5,064 bases of DNA from Alphaproteobacteria bacterium (lineage in GTDB: Bacteria; Pseudomonadota; Alphaproteobacteria; ATCC43930; CGMCC-115725): the NCBI GenBank assembly GCA_028866355.1, contig JAGWIH010000179.1:1-5064 (forward strand), written 5' to 3'. Each line of letters opens with the position of its first letter. Within the stretch, counting starts at the first letter, position 1. The position numbers and the translations under genes were made by a program. Below the pieces are notes generated by a model. It did no database searches. It was given only the letters and a program-made list of their open reading frames with translations, and was not told the DNA's origin. Shown here one piece after another: positions 1 through 5,064 of the stretch.

Positions 1-2
1 GC

Positions 3-140
3 ACGCTGAGCCTCGGTTACGACCTCGGCACCAATCAAAGCGTCATGCTGTCGTTCGACCACACGAGCACGCCGGATCTCAGCACGTCGCACGGCGAGTT
101 CGGCGAAAACCTTCGCCTGGGTTACGGCGTCAAATTCTGA
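3..140 (+). CDS. PagL-like lipid A 3-O-deacylase / acyloxyacyl hydrolase, C-terminal fragment
   Basis: The open frame enters from the left edge and ends at TGA 138-140, leaving 45 residues. The alternating polar/hydrophobic pattern and the terminal aromatic residue (LGYGVKF at the C-terminus) are typical of the last strands of an outer-membrane beta-barrel recognised by the BAM machinery. The fragment contains His20-Thr-Ser22 (DHTST) and Glu35, ten residues before the C-terminus. In PagL-type lipid A deacylases the catalytic His-x-Ser and Glu sit in the same order, and Glu is at the same distance from the C-terminus. Such enzymes remove the 3-O-linked acyl chain from lipid A in the outer membrane. 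The Asn that normally follows the Ser in PagL is Thr here. The gene converges on xth across a 15-bp gap. The barrel assignment is fairly safe; the enzyme family is inferred from a short fragment and could be another small porin-like protein. Confidence 0.6.
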   Translation, partial: TLSLGYDLGTNQSVMLSFDHTSTPDLSTSHGEFGENLRLGYGVKF

Positions 141-155
141 TCCGCGCCGCGCCCG

Positions 156-932
156 TCAGGGCACGGCGATTTCGCACCAGATCGGCGTATGATCCGACGG
201 CTTGTCGCGCGAGCGCGGCGACTTGTCGATGTCGCATTGACGCAGCTGGTCGGTCGCCTGCGGCGACAGCAGAATGTGATCGATGCGCAGGCCGTGATCG
301 GTCTCGAAGCGGCGCTGCATGTAGTCCCAATAGGTATAACGCTGACCTTCCGCGTGCACCGCGCGGAATGAATCGACAATGCCAAGGTTCAGCAGCGCGC
401 GAAATTGTGTCCGCGATTCCGGCCGGCAGAGCGCGTCGTCTTTCCAGCCCGCCGGGTCGTAGACGTCATCGTCGGTCGGCGCGACGTTGAAATCGCCGGC
501 GAGGGCGAAGGGCAGCTCACGATCGAGCAGGCTTTGTGCGTGCGCCCGGAGGCGCTTCATCCACGCGAGCTTGTAATCGAACTTGTCGCCCGGCGCCGGA
601 TTGCCGTTGGGCAGATAGACCGAAGCGACCCGCAGATCGCCGACCGTTGCCTCGATGTAACGCGCGTGGTCGTCCTTTCCGTCGCCCGGTAGCGTGGCCA
701 CCACATCGGTCGCCGGCACGCGCGACAAGATCGCGACGCCGTTATAGGTCTTCTGGCCGGCGACGACCGCGTCATAACCGAGGCTCTTGATCTCGAGGCG
801 CGGAAAATCCGCCTCGGTGCATTTGAGCTCTTGCAGGCAGACGATGTCGGGTTGCGCCGTCTTCAGCCAATCGAGCAGATGGCCGAGCCGCGCCTTGACC
901 GAGTTGACGTTCCAGGACGCGAGCTTGGTCAA
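156..932 (-). CDS. xth: Exonuclease III / AP endonuclease (XthA family)
   Basis: This 258-residue enzyme of the exonuclease-endonuclease-phosphatase fold cleaves DNA 5' of abasic sites and degrades 3' ends during base-excision repair in the cytoplasm. Family residues are all present: WNVNS (Asn8), LQELKC with metal-binding Glu35, VYLPNG with Tyr106, GDFN with Asp147 and Asn149, RIDH with Asp218-His219, and SDH at 246-248 with catalytic His248. The length is normal for the family. The start is TTG at 930-932: an in-frame TGA lies at 948-950 and the five codons between include no other start, while the conserved WNVNS motif begins only six residues in. No convincing Shine-Dalgarno precedes it. 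It follows erpA by 15 nt on the same strand and frame, so translation probably depends on coupling to erpA. No residue is missing or odd. Confidence 0.96.
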   Translation of the reverse strand: MTKLASWNVNSVKARLGHLLDWLKTAQPDIVCLQELKCTEADFPRLEIKSLGYDAVVAGQKTYNGVAILSRVPATDVVATLPGDGKDDHARYIEATVGDLRVASVYLPNGNPAPGDKFDYKLAWMKRLRAHAQSLLDRELPFALAGDFNVAPTDDDVYDPAGWKDDALCRPESRTQFRALLNLGIVDSFRAVHAEGQRYTYWDYMQRRFETDHGLRIDHILLSPQATDQLRQCDIDKSPRSRDKPSDHTPIWCEIAVP

Positions 933-947
933 GCGAGCAGGGCGCGG

Positions 948-1301
948 TCAGCCGACCGAAAACGAATTGCCGCAGCCGCACGACGACGCAGCGTTCGGGT
1001 TCTTCACCTGGAACGACGCACCCATCATGTCCTCGACGAAATCGACCTCGGCGCCTTTGACGAGATCGAGCGAGGTCTCGTCGACGACCAAGGTCACACC
1101 GTCGCGCTCGAACGTGCGGTCTTCGGGCTGGAGATTGTCATCGAAGCTGAAGCCGTACTGAAAGCCCGAGCAGCCGCCACCCGACACCGCCAGGCGCAGG
1201 AACGCCTGCGGCAGGTTCTCCTGCGCCTTGAGTTCCTTGACGCGCTTGGCGGCGCTTGCCGTGAGGCTAACGCTACGTTCTTTTTCGAGGATATCGGCCA
1301 T
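948..1301 (-). CDS. erpA: Iron-sulfur cluster insertion protein ErpA (A-type carrier)
   Basis: This 117-residue A-type carrier binds an Fe-S cluster and delivers it to apo-proteins in the cytoplasm. The three cluster cysteines are visible: Cys44 in SGGGCSGFQYGF, and Cys108 and Cys110 in SSCGCGNSFSV near the C-terminus. The stretch GGGCSGFQYGFSFDD and the CGCG-SFS ending match ErpA more closely than IscA, whose ending is usually CGCGESF. The closely related IscA/SufA-like carriers remain the alternative. I chose ATG 1299-1301 because GGAG at 1311-1314 (read on the minus strand) lies 9 nt upstream and the first residues (MADILEKERS) look like a normal N-terminus. The frame stays open upstream to about 1460, but that extension is non-conserved in appearance and overlaps the promoter. 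It is the first gene of a two-gene unit with xth and is transcribed divergently from dgt. Confidence 0.95.
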   Translation of the reverse strand: MADILEKERSVSLTASAAKRVKELKAQENLPQAFLRLAVSGGGCSGFQYGFSFDDNLQPEDRTFERDGVTLVVDETSLDLVKGAEVDFVEDMMGASFQVKNPNAASSCGCGNSFSVG

Positions 1302-1322
1302 GTCCGGACGCTCCGTGCCGTC

Positions 1323-1352
1323 TTTATGTGGGGACGGGTGTGCGTTTGTCAA
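1323..1352 (-). promoter_or_regulatory. Predicted sigma-70-type promoter of erpA-xth
   Basis: On the minus strand a perfect -35 hexamer TTGACA (plus-strand 1347-1352) is followed after 18 bp by CATAAA (1323-1328), which matches the TATAAT consensus at 4 of 6 positions. Transcription would start near 1316, giving a leader of about 15 nt that just includes the GGAG ribosome site at 1311-1314 and the erpA ATG at 1301. The short leader leaves no room for a riboswitch. The -35 element lies inside a small inverted repeat (1344-1354), a possible repressor position. This is a sequence-based prediction only. Confidence 0.6.
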
Positions 1353-1437
1353 ACCGGCGCCGGGATGCGGCAAACGCCGTTGTGCGGACACGCATGAAAG
1401 CGCGGCAAGGTTGCCACAAGAGATTGCATCGACTCGA

Positions 1438-1456
1438 CGCGAAGGATAGCTTCGCG
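1438..1456 (+). promoter_or_regulatory. Hairpin at the dgt ribosome-binding site
   Basis: CGCGAAG (1438-1444) and CTTCGCG (1450-1456) form a perfect 7-bp stem with the 5-nt loop GATAG, ending two bases before the dgt ATG. The only purine-rich Shine-Dalgarno candidate, GAAGGA (1441-1446), is partly in the 5' arm and partly in the loop, 12 nt from the start codon. That spacing is longer than usual for a linear leader. If folded in the mRNA it could limit or reshape initiation at dgt. The pairing is directly visible; the function is inferred. Confidence 0.45.
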
Positions 1457-1458
1457 CC

Positions 1459-2616
1459 ATGACCGTTGCGCTTGCTCCTTACGCCTCCGCGCCGGAGCGG
1501 AGTCGCGGGCGGTTGCATCGCGAACCGGAAAGTCCGAGCCGCACGCCGTTCCAGCGCGATCGCGACCGCATCATCCACTCCGCCGCGTTCCGCCGCCTGC
1601 AATACAAGACCCAGGTCTTCGTCTATCACGAAGGCGATCACTATCGCACCCGGCTGACCCATAGCCTCGAAGTGGCGCAGATCGCGCGCAGCCTCGCGCG
1701 TGGGCTCGGCCTGAACGAGGATCTCGCTGAGGCGCTGGCGCTGGCGCACGATCTCGGCCACACGCCCTTCGGCCACGCCGGCGAAGAAGCGCTCAACGCC
1801 GCGATGAAAGATTATGGCGGTTTCTCGCACAACGATCAGACGCTGCGCATTCTCACGTCGCTTGAACGCCGCTATGCCGATTTCGACGGCCTCAACCTGA
1901 CGTGGGAAACGCTCGAAGGCACGGTGAAGCACAATGGTCCGGTGAAGGCGCCGCTATCCGAGACCATCGCCGCGTATAACGCGCAGCACGAATTGGAGCT
2001 CGATACTTGGCCGTCGGCGGAAGCGCAGATCGCCGCGTTGAGTGACGATATCGCTTACGACAACCACGACATCGACGACGGCCTCCGCGCCGGTTTGTTC
2101 ACGCTCGACGATCTGCGCGACGTGCCGTTGATCGGCGAGGCGCTGGCCGAGGTCCGCAAATCCAACCGCGCGATCGACGACAGCCGCGCCATCCACGAAG
2201 CGGTGCGCCGGCTGATCGACCGCATGGTGACCGACGTGGTCGCCGAGACCAAGCGGCGCGTGGCGCAAGCCGGCGTTGCTTCCGCGGAAGCGGTGCGCAA
2301 GTCCAATGCGCCGATGGTGGCGTTCTCCGACGCGATGCGCGAACGCGAAAAGGGCCTGCGCGCGTTCCTGTTCGAGCGGATGTATCGCCATTATCGCGTC
2401 AATCGCATGTCGTCCAAAGCGCGCCGCGTCGTCGGCGATCTGTTCGGCATATTCAACCGCGAGCCGGACTTGCTGCCGAGCGAATGGCGCGACGAGGCGA
2501 TGAAGCACGACGCCAAAGGCCGCGCGCGCCTGATTGCCGATTACATCGCCGGCATGACCGACCGGTTCGCTCTCGACGAGCACCGCAGGCTGTTCGATTA
2601 CGACGCCACGACGTGA
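1459..2616 (+). CDS. dgt: Deoxyguanosinetriphosphate triphosphohydrolase-like protein (HD-domain dNTPase, type 2)
   Basis: This is a 385-residue cytoplasmic HD-superfamily enzyme of the type 2 dGTPase-like group, which hydrolyses dNTPs to deoxynucleosides and triphosphate. The N-terminus carries the family signature SRGRLHRE...SPSRTPFQRDRDRIIHS (from about residue 14). The HD metal centre is intact: His68 in RLTHSLEV, His97-Asp98 in AHDLGHTPFGH with His101 and His106 following, and Asp196/Asp197 in SDDIAYDNHDIDDGLR. The C-terminus is helical (DLFGIFNREPDLLP, then ADYIAGMTDRFAL). Length is normal for this subfamily and shorter than E. coli Dgt. ATG 1459 is the first possible start, since an in-frame TAG lies at 1447-1449. 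It is first in a dgt-argS-SPOR operon and its TGA overlaps the argS ATG by one base. The exact dNTP preference of this subfamily cannot be read from sequence. Confidence 0.95.
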   Translation: MTVALAPYASAPERSRGRLHREPESPSRTPFQRDRDRIIHSAAFRRLQYKTQVFVYHEGDHYRTRLTHSLEVAQIARSLARGLGLNEDLAEALALAHDLGHTPFGHAGEEALNAAMKDYGGFSHNDQTLRILTSLERRYADFDGLNLTWETLEGTVKHNGPVKAPLSETIAAYNAQHELELDTWPSAEAQIAALSDDIAYDNHDIDDGLRAGLFTLDDLRDVPLIGEALAEVRKSNRAIDDSRAIHEAVRRLIDRMVTDVVAETKRRVAQAGVASAEAVRKSNAPMVAFSDAMREREKGLRAFLFERMYRHYRVNRMSSKARRVVGDLFGIFNREPDLLPSEWRDEAMKHDAKGRARLIADYIAGMTDRFALDEHRRLFDYDATT

Positions 2617-4352
2617 TGAATCTGTTCGCGTATTTCCACGACAAGATCGCGGCCGAGATCGCGGCGCTCGGCTTTGCGCTCGACACCAGCCGCATGTCGG
2701 TCGAGCCGCCACGCGATCCGGCGCACGGCGACGTCTCCGCGAACGCGGCTATGGTGCTCGCCAAGGGCGCCGGCATGAAACCGCGCGATTTCGCCGAAAA
2801 ACTCCGGCCGCTTCTCGCCAAACTCGATCACGTCACCGCCGCCGAGGTCGCCGGTCCCGGCTTCATCAATCTGCGTCTCGACAAGGCGTTCTGGTACGCG
2901 CGACTGGCCGAGATCCTGCGCGCCGGTCCGACTTATGGCGATAGCACGGCGGGGCAGGGACGCACCGTCAACGTCGAATATGTGTCGGCCAATCCGACCG
3001 GGCCGATGCATGTCGGCCACGGCCGCGGCGCGGTGGTCGGTGATGCGCTTGCCGCGCTGCTGCACAAGACCGGCCACGCGGTGACGCGCGAATATTACGT
3101 CAACGACGCCGGCGCACAGGTCGACGCGTTGGCGCGCTCGGTCCATATGCGCTATCGCGAGGCGCTCGGCGAAAAGGTCGGTGAAATTCCGGACGGCCTC
3201 TATCTCGGCGAATATCTCATAGAAACCGGCGCGACGCTGGCGCAGCGCGACGGCAAGAAATGGCTCGGCCGTCCGGAAAGCGAATGGCTGGCGCCGGTGC
3301 GCGCGTTCGCGATCGACGAGATGCTGACGCTGATCCGTGGCGATCTCGCGTCGCTCGGTATCGAATTCGATGTGTTCGCCTCTGAACGCAAGCTGGTGAC
3401 CGCCGGCGCCATCGAACAAGCGATCGCCGAGCTCGAAAAGCACGGCCTGATTTATGTCGGCACGCTCGAGCCGCCCAAGGGCATGCTACCCGACGATTGG
3501 GAGAAGCGGCCGCAAACTTTATTCCGCTCGACCGCATTCGGCGACGATGTCGACCGGCCGATCAAAAAAGCCGACGGTTCGTGGACTTATTTCGCCGCCG
3601 ACATCGCCTATCATTGGGACAAGTTCAAACGTGGCTTCTCCGAAATGATCGACGTGTGGGGCGCCGACCACGGCGGTTACGTCAAGCGCATGCAAGCGGT
3701 GGTCAAGGCGCTCACCCAAGGTAAGGCAGCGCTTGACGTTAAATTGTGCCAGCTGGTCAATCTTTCGGACGGCGGTCAGCCCGTGCGGATGTCGAAGCGC
3801 GCCGGCAACTTCGTCACCTTGCGCGACGTGATCGAGCGCGTCGGCAAGGATGTCGTCCGCTTCGTCATGTTGACCCGCCGCAACGATCAGACGCTCGATT
3901 TCGATTTTGCCAAAGTGGTCGAGCAGTCGAAGGATAATCCCGTGTTCTATGTGCAGTATGCCCATGCCCGCGCGCGCTCGGTTTTGCGGCTGGCGGCGCA
4001 GCATTTTGGCGCCGACGAATTGACGCCGGCGACGCTGGCGCGCGGCCCGCTGACGATGCTCGAGGACGCCGATGAGATCGCGCTCGTGCGGCAGCTGGCG
4101 CAGTGGCCGCGCACCGTCGAAGGCGCGGCACAGATGCACGAGCCGCATCGCATCGCCTTTTATTTGCAAGAAGTCGCGGCGTCGTTCCATGCCTTGTGGA
4201 ACAAGGGCAACACCGATGCCGGACTGCGTTTCGTCGTCGAAAGCCAGCGCGAATTGACGCGCGCCCGTTTGGCGTTGGTTCAGGCGGTCGCGTTCATTAT
4301 CGCCTCGGGCCTCAAGGTGATCGGCGTGACGCCAGCCGAGGAGCTGCGCTGA
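2616..4352 (+). CDS. argS: Arginyl-tRNA synthetase (class I)
   Basis: This 578-residue cytoplasmic enzyme attaches arginine to tRNA-Arg using ATP; E. coli ArgS is about the same length. An N-terminal additional domain (about residues 1-90, with PPRDPAHGDVSANAAMVLAK) precedes the Rossmann catalytic domain. The class I HIGH motif appears as ANPTGPMHVGHGRG, with HVGH at 132-135. The KMSKS counterpart is RMSKRAGN, with RMSK at 391-394. Other ArgRS blocks are YVNDAGAQ (161-168) and VWGADHGGYVKRM (348-359). The C-terminal helical anticodon-binding domain (DALR type) covers roughly 440-578, including NPVFYVQYAHAR. ATG 2616-2618 is chosen because it gives the conserved N-terminus MNLFAYF; the frame remains open upstream inside dgt but that part is a shadow of dgt. 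There is no clear Shine-Dalgarno, so the one-base TGATG overlap implies translational coupling from dgt. Confidence 0.97.
   Translation: MNLFAYFHDKIAAEIAALGFALDTSRMSVEPPRDPAHGDVSANAAMVLAKGAGMKPRDFAEKLRPLLAKLDHVTAAEVAGPGFINLRLDKAFWYARLAEILRAGPTYGDSTAGQGRTVNVEYVSANPTGPMHVGHGRGAVVGDALAALLHKTGHAVTREYYVNDAGAQVDALARSVHMRYREALGEKVGEIPDGLYLGEYLIETGATLAQRDGKKWLGRPESEWLAPVRAFAIDEMLTLIRGDLASLGIEFDVFASERKLVTAGAIEQAIAELEKHGLIYVGTLEPPKGMLPDDWEKRPQTLFRSTAFGDDVDRPIKKADGSWTYFAADIAYHWDKFKRGFSEMIDVWGADHGGYVKRMQAVVKALTQGKAALDVKLCQLVNLSDGGQPVRMSKRAGNFVTLRDVIERVGKDVVRFVMLTRRNDQTLDFDFAKVVEQSKDNPVFYVQYAHARARSVLRLAAQHFGADELTPATLARGPLTMLEDADEIALVRQLAQWPRTVEGAAQMHEPHRIAFYLQEVAASFHALWNKGNTDAGLRFVVESQRELTRARLALVQAVAFIIASGLKVIGVTPAEELR
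4338..4343 (+). promoter_or_regulatory. Ribosome-binding site for the SPOR gene
   Basis: GAGGAG lies within the last codons of argS, 8 nt before the ATG at 4352. It is the strongest Shine-Dalgarno in the plus-strand operon and fixes the start of the downstream gene. Confidence 0.75.
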
Positions 4353-5064
4353 TGGCGTTCGGCGCCGATCCTGAAGATCGCATTCCCGGCGCGCCCCCGC
4401 GGGCGCCGTCGCGATGGCCGCGCCATTTCGGCGCTTCGGTGCGCGTCGGTGTCGTGCTGGTCGTGCTTGGCGCCGCTGCCACGTCGGCATGGCCTTATAT
4501 TAAGGAGCATTTTCTCACGCCGAGCGCGCCGTCTGGTCCGCTGCCCGTGATCGGTCCCGGCGACGAGCCGTTCAAGGAAGCGCCGAAGCAACCCGGCGGC
4601 ATGCAGGTGCCGGATCAGGACAAGGTCATCCTCAACGGTCCGGCGGCGCAGCCCAAGGTCGAGCAAATCCTGCCGCCACCGCCAGCACCGCTGCCGTCGC
4701 CAACGCCGGCGGTACCGCCTGCCGTCGTTCAGACGCCGTCGCCACCGTCGCCGGCACCACCGGTGTCATCAGCCGCAGCGGTGACACCGTCACCGCCGGC
4801 TGCTCCGAGCACGCCGCCACCGGTTTCAGCCACCGCGTCGCCACCCGCACCACAAGCAACGCCGGTGACATCGCCACCACCGCCACCACCACCGCGGCCA
4901 GCGAATGTCGTCGCCGCTAATCCGGCGGCGACGTCGACTGCGCCGGTGTCCGGCGAACAAGTGCCGCCGGCGCTCGCGGGGCACGGCTGGTTCGTTCAAC
5001 TCGGCGCCGTCAGCTCGACGGCGGCCGCCCAAGCCGAGTGGACGCGCTTGAAGCGCGCCCAGAC
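4352..5064 (+). CDS. SPOR-domain, single-pass membrane protein (5' part, truncated by window end)
   Basis: The first 237 residues are present. Order: a short cytoplasmic, Arg-containing N-terminus (1-27); one hydrophobic segment at about 28-48 (SVRVGVVLVVLGAAATSAW), consistent with an inner-membrane anchor placing the rest in the periplasm; a conserved-looking segment GGMQVPDQDKVILN (82-95); a long Pro/Ala/Ser/Thr-rich linker (about 106-208) with seven consecutive prolines at 175-181; then GWFVQLGAVSSTAAAQAEW (212-230), the start of a SPOR domain. SPOR domains bind denuded septal peptidoglycan and are common in division proteins. The ATG overlaps the argS TGA by one base and has GAGGAG 8 nt upstream. 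About 50-60 more residues would be needed to finish the domain. In related genomes this gene usually precedes nagZ and scpA/scpB; that is recalled context, not visible here. The family is clear, while a specific division role is inference. Confidence 0.9.
   Translation, partial: MAFGADPEDRIPGAPPRAPSRWPRHFGASVRVGVVLVVLGAAATSAWPYIKEHFLTPSAPSGPLPVIGPGDEPFKEAPKQPGGMQVPDQDKVILNGPAAQPKVEQILPPPPAPLPSPTPAVPPAVVQTPSPPSPAPPVSSAAAVTPSPPAAPSTPPPVSATASPPAPQATPVTSPPPPPPPRPANVVAANPAATSTAPVSGEQVPPALAGHGWFVQLGAVSSTAAAQAEWTRLKRAQ
4667..4975 (+). repeat. Low-complexity Pro/Ala/Ser/Thr-rich linker coding sequence
   Basis: This stretch encodes roughly 100 residues dominated by Pro, Ala, Ser, Thr and Val, with irregular CCG/CCA-rich triplet runs such as the block of seven proline codons at 4874-4894. 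No exact long repeat unit is visible. It is best read as an extended periplasmic spacer between the membrane anchor and the SPOR domain. CCA, ACA and TCA codons are visibly more frequent here than in dgt and argS, where synonymous G- or C-ending codons dominate. Confidence 0.7.

Larger units (their letters stand above)
1302..1458. other. Divergent erpA/dgt intergenic region
   Basis: This 157-bp non-coding stretch separates two divergent operons. Besides the erpA promoter it holds several small symmetrical elements: GTCCGGAC (1302-1309), GTTTG-T-CAAAC (1344-1354), CCGGCGCCGG (1354-1363), GCGTTTG/CAAACGC arms at 1342-1348 and 1371-1377, GGCAA-GG-TTGCC (1404-1415), and a 7-bp stem before dgt. 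A 7-bp direct repeat, GCGGCAA, occurs at 1367-1373 and 1402-1408. I see no convincing -35/-10 pair for dgt on the plus strand; TTGCCA at 1411-1416 has no matching -10. I also do not recognise an Irr, RirA or IscR operator consensus. At this GC content some of the short palindromes are expected by chance. Confidence 0.5.

Noticed and set aside
151..162. GCCC-GTCA-GGGC as a bidirectional terminator between the convergent genes
   Set aside because: The stem is only 4 bp, has no U-tract on either strand, and sits on the xth stop codon. It is too weak to call.
1302..1309. GTCCGGAC palindrome just before the erpA start as an operator
   Set aside because: It is only 8 bp, GC-rich, and placed between the ribosome site and start codon. 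Chance is the simplest explanation.
831..1397. 188-codon plus-strand open frame opposite erpA
   Set aside because: It is antisense to the clear ErpA sequence, and its translation resembles no known protein.
1302..1460. N-terminal extension of ErpA by about 53 residues
   Set aside because: The frame is open, but the extension would cross the promoter and its own ribosome site. ErpA proteins normally start near MADI, and GGAG is correctly spaced at the internal ATG.
1324..1932. 202-codon minus-strand open frame opposite the dgt N-terminus and running into the intergenic region
   Set aside because: It is antisense to dgt and overlaps the erpA promoter. Its composition is typical of a shadow frame.
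2613..2615. GTG as the argS start instead of ATG 2616
   Set aside because: It adds one residue only, and neither start has a better ribosome site. ATG gives the expected MNLFAYF N-terminus.
1954..2712. 252-codon minus-strand open frame opposite dgt
   Set aside because: It is antisense to the conserved dgt catalytic and C-terminal regions and shows no recognisable motif.
2598..3443. 281-codon minus-strand open frame opposite the argS N-terminal half
   Set aside because: It is a shadow of argS, with low-complexity basic composition and no family signature or ribosome site.
3519..4490. 323-codon open frame on the minus strand opposite argS and the SPOR start
   Set aside because: It lies antisense to argS, whose motifs are unambiguous. 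The translation is Arg/His/Gln-rich with no recognisable domain. Long antisense frames are expected in GC-rich coding DNA.
1..5064. tRNA genes, CRISPR arrays, IS elements, phage or defence systems
   Set aside because: No cloverleaf, regular repeat-spacer pattern, transposase motif or terminal inverted repeats were seen. Apart from the 157-bp intergenic region, the window is almost entirely occupied by housekeeping genes.

Overview
This 5,064-base window is GC-rich and densely coded. It looks like a chromosomal core region of an alphaproteobacterium, most likely Hyphomicrobiales (Rhizobiales) related to Bradyrhizobium, Rhodoplanes or Pseudolabrys. The assignment rests on protein style (the WNVNS-type exonuclease III, an ErpA-type A-type carrier, a type 2 dGTPase-like protein) and on the gene order xth - erpA / dgt - argS - SPOR, which I recall from this group. 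It is not based on a database search.

Layout: (1) Bases 3-140, plus strand: the last 45 residues of an outer-membrane beta-barrel, best read as a PagL-like lipid A deacylase / acyloxyacyl hydrolase, with the His-x-Ser...Glu active-site pattern in the fragment. (2) Bases 156-1301, minus strand: a two-gene unit, erpA (Fe-S carrier) followed by xth (exonuclease III / AP endonuclease). xth starts at TTG 15 nt after the erpA stop, in the same frame. (3) Bases 1302-1458: a 157-bp divergent intergenic region. It holds a good sigma-70-type promoter for erpA, several small inverted repeats, and a 7-bp hairpin immediately before dgt. (4) Bases 1459-5064, plus strand: a tightly coupled operon dgt - argS - SPOR-domain protein. 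The stop and start codons overlap by one base (TGATG) at both junctions. The last gene runs off the window just as its SPOR domain begins.

Roles: the minus-strand genes cover Fe-S protein maturation and base-excision repair. The plus-strand operon covers dNTP hydrolysis, arginyl-tRNA charging and a septal peptidoglycan-binding cell-envelope protein. Physically coupling dgt, argS and a SPOR protein is a housekeeping arrangement, not a specialised pathway.

I found no mobile element, CRISPR array, RNA gene or sign of horizontal transfer, and no convincing undescribed system. The items worth a second look are small: translation-coupling features, the intergenic symmetry elements, the PagL-like active-site variant and the polyproline linker.
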